NCBI GenBank assembly: GCA_003724275.1 | Contig: RHFA01000089.1 | Span: 1 to 9,426 of the forward strand | Direction: 5' to 3' | DNA: 9,426 nucleotides | Source of the DNA: Thaumarchaeota archaeon S13 | GTDB lineage: Archaea > Thermoproteota > Nitrososphaeria > Nitrososphaerales > Nitrosopumilaceae | Shown here: positions 1 to 5,563 of the stretch, piece by piece | Numbering within the stretch: position 1 is the stretch's first letter | How the letters are laid out: every line of letters starts with the position of its first letter | Position numbers and translations under genes: made by a program | The notes under the pieces: model-generated | Told to the model about the DNA's origin: nothing | The model's database searches: none | Seen by the model: the letters and a program-made list of their open reading frames with translations, nothing else

Positions 1-100
1 GTTCCACGCGCCCCCGGCGGCGCCGCGGCGGGGCGGCTTTGTGCGGATTGCCTATTCGCCAGGCTCGCGCGCGCGCCACGCAAGCATATCCGCGGCAGGC

Positions 101-125
101 CCGGCGCCCGCCGACCGGGCGCCGG
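101..125. terminator. Terminator-like hairpin, 9-bp stem
   Basis: CCGGCGCCC at 101-109 and GGGCGCCGG at 117-125 are perfect reverse complements around a 7-nt loop (GCCGACC). Two more pairs are possible beyond a C-C mismatch. No long T-tract follows, only TTTATC at 137-142. It may end the transcript of a gene left of the window. The function is inferred; the inverted repeat is seen directly. Confidence 0.4.
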
Positions 126-132
126 CCCCGTG

Positions 133-142
133 AACGTTTATC
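133..142 (+). promoter_or_regulatory. Possible TATA box (AACG-TTTATC)
   Basis: AACG followed by TTTATC is an AT-rich island in very GC-rich DNA and resembles the AACGC-TTT element seen at three other promoters in this window. An ATG lies about 29 nt downstream at 169, but it opens only a 27-codon frame, so what this element would drive is unclear. It may be a relic promoter of the broken protease gene. Confidence 0.3.
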
Positions 143-179
143 TGGCCCAAGCCTGGGCTGCGCCCGCAATGAGGCAAAA

Positions 180-202
180 GAGCCGCCCCGCCGAGGCGGC
201 TC
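180..202. terminator. Hairpin, 8-bp stem
   Basis: GAGCCGCC (180-187) and GGCGGCTC (195-202) pair perfectly around a 7-nt loop (CCGCCGA). It sits between the TATA-like element at 137-142 and the protease-like frame, and no T-run follows. It could be a terminator or a transcript-processing structure. Only the inverted repeat itself is certain. Confidence 0.4.
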
Positions 203-251
203 CTCCCGGCCCGCCACGGGCGCCGGCAAGATCCAAAAGGGGGCGGCGATA

Positions 252-659
252 GTGACGGTTGGGGGGTACGGCGGCGCCGCCGGCCTGCAGGGAGACGAGG
301 ACAAACAGGCCGAGATCGTCGGCCTTTACACTAGCAGCTCCGGCCCCGTGCCTCACGCAGGCGTCACGGCGGCAGCGTCGTTCGGCGGTGCCTCCACAAC
401 GTTCACAAACCACGCGGCCGCGTCGTACCTTGCCGTCAAAGGGGACGGCGGCTCGCCGGTCATTCACGCGGGAGACGACGGCTCTACCAAACTTCTTGGA
501 CTGCACGCGGGCCGCATGTACATGTACAACGCCCCTCCGGACGACCGCCTTGTCCACCAGACCTCCCCCCACACCCTTGGCGATTCCACCACCTACCAAT
601 TCGCCCTGTTCTCAACATGGGAGAACATAAAGCGCGACCTGGCGCTGTCATGGCCGTAA
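252..659 (+). pseudogene. Chymotrypsin-like (S1) serine protease fragment, catalytic Ser lost
   Basis: The translation has the layout of the second beta-barrel of an S1-family serine protease: an AASYLAV strand, then GDGGSPV where active members carry GDSGSPV, then KLLGLHAGR, and a closing FSTWENIKRDLAL helix typical of secreted microbial S1 proteases. The nucleophile Ser is Gly; AGC to GGC would be a single A-to-G change. The first barrel with the catalytic His and Asp is not visible in this frame. GTG 252 is a guess at a start, since the frame is open to the left edge of the window. With about 136 residues it is roughly half a protease domain, so it is either a decayed gene or a non-catalytic remnant. 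It overlaps the next gene by about 10 nt, so the two were probably cotranscribed. The fold assignment is fairly secure; whether it is expressed is unknown. Confidence 0.6.
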
Positions 660-1549
660 TCAGCGCCCCCAAGAAACCCTCCGCGAGAACCCTGGCAATA
701 GCGATTGCCGTCTTGGCCTTCGCAACCATCGCCCTATTGGCCTACACTGAACTGTACCCGCCAAAAGCCCCGTGGTCTTTTGACGAAGTTCGCTCCCACT
801 TTCCGCCCGAAGTGCAGATGGCAATGGGGCTAGAGCCATTCCGCAAAACCGTCTGGGTGTGCCATAGTGGAATATGCCTTATCGGCGACCCCCACATTAC
901 TGATGGCTGGACGCACGAGCATTACCTTCGATATGCTGACCGTGACATTCATGGCCCATGCGTCTCCGAGTACCGAAAATTTGTGTCCAACATAGGCTGG
1001 CTTGAGGGAAATGCGTATTGGGCAGAATTTATGAACATATGCAAGTTTATGCTGGCCAGGCAAACTGCCGCACATCTTGAACTGTACCTCCCAAGGGCAC
1101 TCTCGACAGACTGTGCGCACAAGATTGCGTCGGGATGGATCGTCGCCGATGACGGGAGGTTCTATCACCCGCTTCAGCCGGGTCTCTCTGCAGACGGCAT
1201 TAGGATGTCCCCGGGCAGCTTTGTGGTGGAGTGCCTGCCTGATCCCTATAGGGAGTACGACCGTTACGCCGGCAACCTAGGCAACGTCGTACGTAGGGAG
1301 CTAGAGGCATACCTGGGATACTCGTACACGCTCATGTCTGAAAATCCAGAGCGCTACAAGCCCGCCACACACTTCCCACCGCTCTACTCGACCATCAGCC
1401 CGCAGCGGCGCATTTCCCTCATCGTGCCGACGCGCATCCCGCCCCGTGACTGCCTGGCACGCCTAACCGCACCGCGCCATGCACAGGAGGGCGACTGCGC
1501 CCACCAAAAAACGCCGCCGGCATGCAAGTGCCCACGCGCCCGTGCCTGA
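650..1549 (+). CDS. Membrane-anchored Cys-rich protein of unknown function
   Basis: I do not recognise this family. From ATG 650 the product is 299 residues. A short basic head (APKKPSAR) precedes one hydrophobic helix at about residues 13-34, followed by YPPKAPWSFDEV and a soluble domain that is probably outside the cell. That domain has spaced cysteines (VCHSGIC, HGPC, NICKF, TDCAH, VECLPD) that could form disulfides. The final 40 or so residues are Pro/Arg/Cys-rich and low in complexity (four more Cys), perhaps read-through beyond the original end. An ATG at 617 is also in frame, but 650 overlaps the upstream frame by only 10 nt and gives a better signal-anchor. Base composition is lower in GC, with more A/T at third positions than in the genes to the right, which suggests foreign origin or relaxed selection. 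A hairpin follows the stop. Confidence 0.7.
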   Translation: MAVISAPKKPSARTLAIAIAVLAFATIALLAYTELYPPKAPWSFDEVRSHFPPEVQMAMGLEPFRKTVWVCHSGICLIGDPHITDGWTHEHYLRYADRDIHGPCVSEYRKFVSNIGWLEGNAYWAEFMNICKFMLARQTAAHLELYLPRALSTDCAHKIASGWIVADDGRFYHPLQPGLSADGIRMSPGSFVVECLPDPYREYDRYAGNLGNVVRRELEAYLGYSYTLMSENPERYKPATHFPPLYSTISPQRRISLIVPTRIPPRDCLARLTAPRHAQEGDCAHQKTPPACKCPRARA

Positions 1550-1558
1550 TCACCCGCG

Positions 1559-1581
1559 CCGCGGGGTCGCAAGCCCCGCGG
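1559..1581. terminator. Terminator-like hairpin after the membrane protein gene
   Basis: CCGCGGGG (1559-1566) and CCCCGCGG (1574-1581) pair perfectly around a 7-nt loop (TCGCAAG), starting 10 nt after the TGA at 1547-1549. There is no T-tract, so a bacterial-type intrinsic terminator is not implied. The position still fits a transcript end or an RNA 3'-end structure. Confidence 0.5.
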
Positions 1582-1689
1582 TCACGCCTCGGATCCGGGC
1601 CCGCGCGCGGCGCGCTCGACGGGCGAGCTGACCGGGAGGGATGAAGAACTGCCGCGGCCGCGCCGCCGCCCCGCGCCGCGGCCCCTAGC

Positions 1690-1700
1690 AACGCTTTTAA
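1690..1700 (+). promoter_or_regulatory. TATA box with upstream AACGC, promoter of the zinc-ribbon gene
   Basis: AACGC (1690-1694) is directly followed by TTTTAA (1695-1700). The centre of the box is about 26 nt from the GTG at 1724, the spacing expected if transcription starts at the start codon (leaderless mRNA). It lies in an AT-rich island within GC-rich DNA. AACGC occupies the position of a TFB-recognition element. Confidence 0.65.
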
Positions 1701-1723
1701 CCCAAAAATTAGGCGCGCGCGGC

Positions 1724-2014
1724 GTGCCGAACTGCCCCGAGTGCGTAGCCAAGGACCGCAATGCCCTTGTCGCCAAGCACGAGGGCGAGGAGGGTGTAGA
1801 CCTCACGGCCCTGCTGGACGCCGTGGCCGTCCCCATGAAGGCCGACCCGGCGACGAAGCACTTTACGTGCCGGCGCTGCGGCCTGTACGCCACGCGCGAG
1901 CAGATAAGCGACCTCAGGGACCGCATAAACCGCCGCGCGCGGACGCGCGAGGACCACCAGTACGACTATCTCGACTGGTGGCAAAAGAGCAAAAAGGACA
2001 AGCAGGTCGCCTAG
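1724..2014 (+). CDS. Small zinc-ribbon protein, hypothetical
   Basis: The product is a 96-residue charged protein with two CxxC knuckles, CPEC at residues 4-7 and CRRC at about 50-53, together forming a likely four-Cys zinc site (zinc ribbon). Between them lies an acidic/helical stretch (KHEGEEGVDLTALLDAV). The C-terminal half is strongly basic and helical, ending DYLDWWQKSKKDKQVA. No enzyme motif is seen; DNA, RNA or protein binding is plausible but inferred. The GTG start is supported by the TATA box about 26 nt upstream and by the fact that the first Cys pair begins only four residues in. The gene converges on the dehydrogenase gene, and their stop codons share a CTAG. Confidence 0.75.
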   Translation: MPNCPECVAKDRNALVAKHEGEEGVDLTALLDAVAVPMKADPATKHFTCRRCGLYATREQISDLRDRINRRARTREDHQYDYLDWWQKSKKDKQVA

Positions 2015-2790
2015 CCCCCCCGCCCGAACGCCGCGCCGACTAGCGCGTTGAACGCGTGAGGAAACGTCTGCCTCGCCCAGATCGCCGCGCGCGCCGCGCC
2101 GGGAACGACAATCTCGCCGCGCGGCGAGCCCACGGCGCGCACTATGGCGCGCGCGACCGTGTCGGCCCCGAGGGAGACCGGCGAGTAGCGCCTCACGCCG
2201 GCAAACGACGCGTGGTCAAAGAACGGCGTCCTCACGGCGATCGGGCTCACGACGGTCACGCCGACGCCGGTTCCCCTAAGCTCGGCGCGAAGTGCCTCCG
2301 AGAACCCGAGCATCGCGAACTTTGAGGCGCAGTACGCCGCGATTCCCGGAAGCGCGACGCTTGCGGCGACCGAGGCGACGTTGACGACCTTGCCCGAGCC
2401 GCGATCGAGCATCTGCGGCAGGAACGCCTTTGTGCAGTGGACTGCGCCAAAATAGTTTGTCTCCATGTGCGCGCGAATCTCCGCTGCGCCGAGCTCGCTG
2501 ACGGTCCCGTACACGGCAAACCCGGCGTTGTTGACGAGGATGGCGGGATCGCCGAGCTCCGAGGAGACGCGCGCGGCCATCTCGCCGACGGCCGCCTCGT
2601 CGGAGACGTCGCACTCGATCGCGACTGCGCGCGAGTGGCGCGACGCCTCCCCGGCGGCCTCGCGCAGGCGCCCTGCGTTGCGCGCGACGAGGGCGACTTG
2701 CGCGCCGCGCCGCGCGAGCATGAGCGCCGCGGCCCTCCCGATGCCGCTCGACGCGCCCGTGACGACTGCCACGCTCCCCGCGATCTCCAC
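2011..2790 (-). CDS. Short-chain dehydrogenase/reductase (SDR family)
   Basis: This is a 259-residue classical SDR oxidoreductase using NAD(P)H. All core motifs are present: the Rossmann glycine motif TGASSGIG (11-18), Arg37 after the second strand (often linked with NADP preference), CDV at 60-62, NNAG (87-90), and the catalytic tetrad Asn112, Ser140, Tyr153 and Lys157 in the YCASK context. The C-terminal part (about 185-230) is the substrate-binding region and varies most within the family, so the substrate cannot be named; the family covers alcohol, sugar, steroid and acyl substrates. The start is GTG at 2790, placed by a TTTTAA box about 26 nt upstream. It is divergent from the methyltransferase gene, with 67 nt between the starts. 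Family assignment is secure, specificity unknown. Confidence 0.93.
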   Translation of the reverse strand: MEIAGSVAVVTGASSGIGRAAALMLARRGAQVALVARNAGRLREAAGEASRHSRAVAIECDVSDEAAVGEMAARVSSELGDPAILVNNAGFAVYGTVSELGAAEIRAHMETNYFGAVHCTKAFLPQMLDRGSGKVVNVASVAASVALPGIAAYCASKFAMLGFSEALRAELRGTGVGVTVVSPIAVRTPFFDHASFAGVRRYSPVSLGADTVARAIVRAVGSPRGEIVVPGAARAAIWARQTFPHAFNALVGAAFGRGG

Positions 2791-2813
2791 GGGGCCGCGC
2801 GCCCGCCGTCGCG

Positions 2814-2819
2814 TTAAAA
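2814..2819 (-). promoter_or_regulatory. TATA box for the SDR gene
   Basis: On the minus strand this reads TTTTAA, preceded by AAAGCG. Its centre is about 26 nt upstream of the GTG start at 2790, which predicts a leaderless transcript. It is part of a small inverted repeat, GCGTT-AA-AACGC (2811-2822), that abuts the opposite promoter. Confidence 0.6.
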
Positions 2820-2833
2820 CGCTTTAGATATAT
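2818..2833 (+). promoter_or_regulatory. TATA box for the methyltransferase gene
   Basis: AACGC (2818-2822) is followed by TTTAGATATAT (2823-2833). The TATAT centre is about 27 nt before the GTG at 2858 and the TTTAGA centre about 32 nt, so transcription would start at or a few nt before the start codon. It overlaps the dehydrogenase promoter by two bases, so the two polymerases probably cannot assemble at the same time. Confidence 0.6.
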
Positions 2834-2857
2834 CGGCCCGCGCGCGCGCCGCGCGCC

Positions 2858-3532
2858 GTGGACGTTCGCGAGATGTGGGACGCCGAGTACCGCTCGGGCC
2901 GCTATGTGGATGACGGGCCGGTTCCCATGGTGGGGAGGATCACCGACACGCTCTCAAAAAGGGGCCTCTCTGCCGCGCGCGGCGTCTATCTCGGGTGCGG
3001 CAACGGGCGCAACTATGTGCCCCTGCTCGAGGCGGGCCTGGCCCTTGACGGCGTGGACGTCTCCCCCGTCGCCGTAGCCGCGCTCCTGGCCAGGGCGCCG
3101 CGCCTGCGCGGGGGCGCAAGCCTCACGTGCGGCGACCTCATGGACCTGGGGCCGGCGGCGCCGTACGCGTATGTCGTGGCGATCCAGTCGCTAATGCACG
3201 GGACCGCGTCAGAGGTGGCGCGCCGCTTTGGCAAGGTCGACTCGCTCCTTGCCCCCGGCGGCCTGCTGTTCCTGCGCATAAACACGGCCGCAAGCGAGGT
3301 GGCCCACGCGCACGACGTCCTCGAGGAGACGCCGCCGGGGGGGCGCACGGTCCGCTATTCCGGAGGCGCGCGCGACGGCCTCGTCATACACTTTTTCACC
3401 GAGGCCGAGATATCCTCGCTCCTGCCGGGATACTCGCGCGTGGGCCGGCCCACAGAGCACGTCGTCCCGCGCACGCCCCCGGAGGGCGGCCAGTGGACGC
3501 AGCTCGAGACGGTCCTGCAAAAGCCCGCATGA
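2858..3532 (+). CDS. Class I SAM-dependent methyltransferase
   Basis: The product is a 224-residue Rossmann-fold methyltransferase resembling the small-molecule (thiopurine/tellurite-type) group. Motif I is VYLGCGNGRNY at 43-53, the acidic end of strand 2 is DGVDVSP at 64-70, motif III is TCGDLMDLG at 90-98, motif IV is YVVAIQSLMHG at about 105-115, and LLAPGGLLFLRIN is the strand-5 region. The N-terminal MWDAEYRSGRY is a usual opening for TPMT/TehB-like enzymes. No substrate-specific motif is evident. The GTG start is supported by the TATA element upstream and by the normal N-terminal length. It converges on the 476-residue orphan with a 9-nt gap and no room for a classical terminator. Assignment to the superfamily is secure; the substrate is unknown. 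Confidence 0.92.
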   Translation: MDVREMWDAEYRSGRYVDDGPVPMVGRITDTLSKRGLSAARGVYLGCGNGRNYVPLLEAGLALDGVDVSPVAVAALLARAPRLRGGASLTCGDLMDLGPAAPYAYVVAIQSLMHGTASEVARRFGKVDSLLAPGGLLFLRINTAASEVAHAHDVLEETPPGGRTVRYSGGARDGLVIHFFTEAEISSLLPGYSRVGRPTEHVVPRTPPEGGQWTQLETVLQKPA

Positions 3533-3541
3533 GCGGCGCCC

Positions 3542-4972
3542 CTATGCGGACCGCGCGGCGGCAAGGGCCGCGGCGAACGCGGCGCAGATCCTCCCGGCCT
3601 CGCGCGCGCGCCGGCCCGTCGCATGCGCCCTGCACGCGCCGTTGCGCATGACAATTACGGCATCCGGCGCGCCGGCCTCGCGCATCGCCGACTCTGCGGC
3701 ACCGAGCTCGCTAACGGAGCCAAGCGAGTCGTCCATCACGACGATGGCCGGCTCCCCTCCCCTCGCGGCGCGACGCGCGCGCGCCGCGGCGGCAAGGACC
3801 TCGCCGCGCACCCTTCGCGCGACGTGGCCATGGTGCCGCTGCGTTATGGGGCTGATGGTGCTATAGGCCGTGTCCCCGAGAAACGGCAGGTGGTTCCTTG
3901 CGGCGTGTATGGCAACCGCGCATCCGGCCCCGCCGGCGTCGAGGCGGGCAGTGTCCGTCGTGCCGCGAGCCCCCACGAGCCTGGCGCCGGGAATGCCGGC
4001 GAGGGCCTCCCATGCGGCCATCTCGGCAACGGCCTGGTCAAAGGATCCCGTCAGCAGGGCCTCCCTCCAGCGCGCGTCCTGCGGGCTCTTGCCCCGCCTG
4101 CGGATCATCTCGTCCAGGGCGGGGAGGGGATTTTTGCCCTCGCGCGCGACAAAGCGCGTCTCGCATGCGGATCTCCACTCGAGCCAGTCCTCGTCATAGC
4201 ACGGCTCGTAATAGTGCTCCTTCTCGCGCCTTGCCGTGCAGAGGACCGAGAGGTGCACGGCAAGCGGGGGCAGGAGCTCCAGGGCGCGGCCCGCCCTCCC
4301 GGCGTCTACATATGACGCGAGGCCCGGGTATGCGCGCAGGAGCCTTTTGGCGTCCTCGTGCGGCAGCGCCTCGTGCTTTTCGGAGACCATATGGTACATG
4401 CCGACAAGGCGCACCACGGGGGGGCCGGAGGCCACCCCCCGCGCCGCGGGCCCGGAGAGGAGCTTGGACAGCCGCGGCATTCCCTCGTGGAGGGCGACCC
4501 TGGACAGCGCCTCGTGGCACGCCCGGGCCAGGGCTCCGCGCTCGCCGTCAAGGCGCGTGTCGGCGTACAGGCATAGCAGGACCGTCCGAACCAGCTCGGT
4601 CATTACCCATGCGCGCGCGTCGCGGCCGTTGCTCTTGGGATAGATTCCCCCCATAAACTGCGCAAGGAACCCGAGAAACTCGGGGCGCACAAACACGTTT
4701 GTCAGCAGGCCGTGAATCACGGGATCCATGGTGCGCGCGCTGCATCCCTGGCAGATCTCCCACTTGACTGCGCGCGCCACGAGGGCCATGGCCTCGCGGA
4801 CACTGTCCGCATCCCCGCGCCCAAGCGAGTGCGCAAGCCTCCGTCCGGCGCCCTGGCCGTCAACGTCACCGCCTCCTCCCGCGGAGGCTCTCGCCGCCCC
4901 GCGCACCTCGGCGCGCCACGCAAGCGCAAGCCCGCCGCCCTTGCTCTTCTCCCTGGGGCTCTCTAGGGCCAT
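3542..4972 (-). CDS. Unrecognised 476-residue protein
   Basis: I do not recognise this protein. It has no signal peptide or membrane helix. Residues 1-60 are low-complexity (Gly/Ala/Arg). Residues 62-245 look all-helical, with a CxxC at 74-77 (ICQGC) and FLGFLAQFMGGIYPKSNG at about 99-116. Residues 245-275 are Tyr/Trp/Cys-rich (EHYYEPCYDEDWLEW). The C-terminal third alternates strands and helices: a helix with Glu322, GARLVGARGTTDTARLD (329-345), CAVAIHAAR (351-359), and a later strand-Asp-Asp turn IVVMDDSLG (410-418). That order vaguely recalls a PD-(D/E)XK nuclease core with the ExK motif lost; this is speculative. ATG 4972 is chosen over the in-frame TTG at 4996 because TTTAAT lies about 26 nt upstream of 4972 and a TTG start would fall inside that box. 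The upstream gene is the 141-residue protein on the same strand. Confidence 0.7.
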   Translation of the reverse strand: MALESPREKSKGGGLALAWRAEVRGAARASAGGGGDVDGQGAGRRLAHSLGRGDADSVREAMALVARAVKWEICQGCSARTMDPVIHGLLTNVFVRPEFLGFLAQFMGGIYPKSNGRDARAWVMTELVRTVLLCLYADTRLDGERGALARACHEALSRVALHEGMPRLSKLLSGPAARGVASGPPVVRLVGMYHMVSEKHEALPHEDAKRLLRAYPGLASYVDAGRAGRALELLPPLAVHLSVLCTARREKEHYYEPCYDEDWLEWRSACETRFVAREGKNPLPALDEMIRRRGKSPQDARWREALLTGSFDQAVAEMAAWEALAGIPGARLVGARGTTDTARLDAGGAGCAVAIHAARNHLPFLGDTAYSTISPITQRHHGHVARRVRGEVLAAAARARRAARGGEPAIVVMDDSLGSVSELGAAESAMREAGAPDAVIVMRNGACRAHATGRRAREAGRICAAFAAALAAARSA

Positions 4973-4994
4973 CGCAATCCCGTCCGTGGCGCGC

Positions 4995-5006
4995 AATTAA
5001 AGCGTT
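4995..5006 (-). promoter_or_regulatory. TATA box with AACGC for the 476-residue gene
   Basis: On the minus strand AACGC is followed by TTTAATT. The box centre is about 26 nt before ATG 4972. This is the third copy of the AACGC-TTT pattern in the window, and it decides the start codon of the gene it serves. Confidence 0.6.
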
Positions 5007-5019
5007 TATCGACATGCGG

Positions 5020-5033
5020 CTCTACACGTAGAG
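5020..5033. repeat. Short inverted repeat between two minus-strand genes
   Basis: CTCTAC and GTAGAG pair perfectly around AC. The repeat abuts the stop codon (5034-5036) of the 141-residue gene and lies just upstream of the next promoter. It could be an operator or the stub of a terminator; a 6-bp stem with a 2-nt gap is more like a protein-binding site than an RNA hairpin. Confidence 0.35.
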
Positions 5034-5459
5034 TCATGGATCGCGTCCCCCAAGATCCCTCGTTGCCTGCCTGGCGCTCTTGATGTGCCTTCGCAGCTCT
5101 GACCTCGAGATGTATGGGGGATCGCCCTCCCGGGTTCTGACCCCCCGCGCCTCCACACGGTCAATGCTGTGGGCAAGTAGCCTCCGTGCCTCTCGCATCC
5201 TGTCTAGAGATTCATGGTCTATGCGGGCACCTCGCCTCTTGCTGTAGGCCCTTAGCAGGCCATACCGCCGGCGATCGCGCGAAAGAATGGCCCTGAGCGT
5301 TCCTGCGCCGCCGGCAGGCGGGCCGATCGCGCCCACAAGGTACTCTGTGACGGCGCGGCTAAACCCTTCGTGGGCCTCGATGAGCTCGCCGACTAGCGCA
5401 TATGTGCCCCCGATCTCCGGATCCCGCCCGCGCCGATCGCAATCCGCCCTCGCCGCCAT
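5034..5459 (-). CDS. Basic helical protein, 141 residues, hypothetical
   Basis: I do not recognise this protein. Predicted helices at about 20-45 (TYALVGELIEAHEGFSRAV) and 85-105 flank a Gly/Pro loop (GPPAGGAG, about 46-53). The second half is strongly basic, with an RRRYGLLRAYSKRR segment and a C-terminal YISRSELRRHIKSARQ helix, which suggests nucleic-acid or protein binding. It has no membrane helix and no Cys pair. The ATG at 5459 is the only good start. A weak TTAATG lies about 29 nt upstream. The gene precedes the 476-residue orphan on the same strand with 61 nt between them, but a promoter in that gap suggests the two can be transcribed separately. Third positions are less GC-biased than in the transporter gene upstream. 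Confidence 0.65.
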   Translation of the reverse strand: MAARADCDRRGRDPEIGGTYALVGELIEAHEGFSRAVTEYLVGAIGPPAGGAGTLRAILSRDRRRYGLLRAYSKRRGARIDHESLDRMREARRLLAHSIDRVEARGVRTREGDPPYISRSELRRHIKSARQATRDLGGRDP

Positions 5460-5477
5460 GCGGCCACGCGCGCAGTG

Positions 5478-5494
5478 GCCCTGCCATTAAGGGC
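5478..5494 (-). promoter_or_regulatory. Weak TATA-like site in a small inverted repeat
   Basis: The minus strand reads CCTTAATGG about 29 nt before ATG 5459, a poor but correctly placed box A. It lies in the loop of GCCCT (5478-5482) and AGGGC (5490-5494), a 5-bp inverted repeat. It may be the promoter of the 141-residue gene. Confidence 0.3.
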
Positions 5495-5497
5495 TGT

Positions 5498-5552
5498 GGA
5501 TCCGCTGCGATCAGGGCCTGCGATCCAGATCGCAGGCCGTTTCCGCGGATCC
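5498..5552. repeat. Nested inverted repeat behind the transporter gene
   Basis: The inner arms GGCCTGCGATC (5515-5525) and GATCGCAGGCC (5528-5538) are perfect 11-bp reverse complements separated by CA. The outer arms GGATCCGC (5498-5505) and GCGGATCC (5545-5552) are perfect 8-bp complements. TGCGATC also occurs at 5506-5512, and its complement at 5435-5441 within the next gene. The element begins 12 nt after the transporter stop and ends 38 nt before the start codon of the 141-residue gene. It could be a transcript-end structure, a cruciform, or a cluster of binding sites. Confidence 0.6.
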
Positions 5553-5563
5553 GCGCGCGCCAT

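Larger units (their letters stand above)
1..251. other. Hairpin-rich leader region without a convincing gene
   Basis: The frame that later encodes the protease-like protein is open from the left edge, but its translation here is rich in Arg, Pro and Ala, carries no recognisable motif, and spans two strong inverted repeats (101-125 and 180-202). That reads more like non-coding DNA than protein. A TATA-like TTTATC lies at 137-142, and an ATG 29 nt further on (169) opens only a 27-codon basic reading frame that stops at 250-252. The upstream gene must lie outside the window. The last 10 codons before 252 may still belong to the protease-like domain, so the true boundary is uncertain. Confidence 0.4.

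Noticed and set aside
169..252. 27-codon ATG frame about 29 nt after a TATA-like site
   Set aside because: The spacing fits a leaderless gene, but the product is a basic Pro/Ala-rich peptide spanning a hairpin, with no support for being translated.
138..599. 153-codon minus-strand frame opposite the protease remnant
   Set aside because: Ala/Gly/Val/Arg-rich without motifs, while the plus strand shows a recognisable S1 protease C-terminal half.
2838..2857. Alternating CG tract before the methyltransferase start (Z-DNA-like)
   Set aside because: Similar GCGCGC runs occur throughout this GC-rich window, including inside genes, so no specific role is supported.
5036..5083. Short plus-strand ORF at the right distance from GTTTATC (5005-5010)
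   Set aside because: Only 15 codons, and it lies antisense to the end of the 141-residue gene. The AT-rich element is better explained as the minus-strand promoter.
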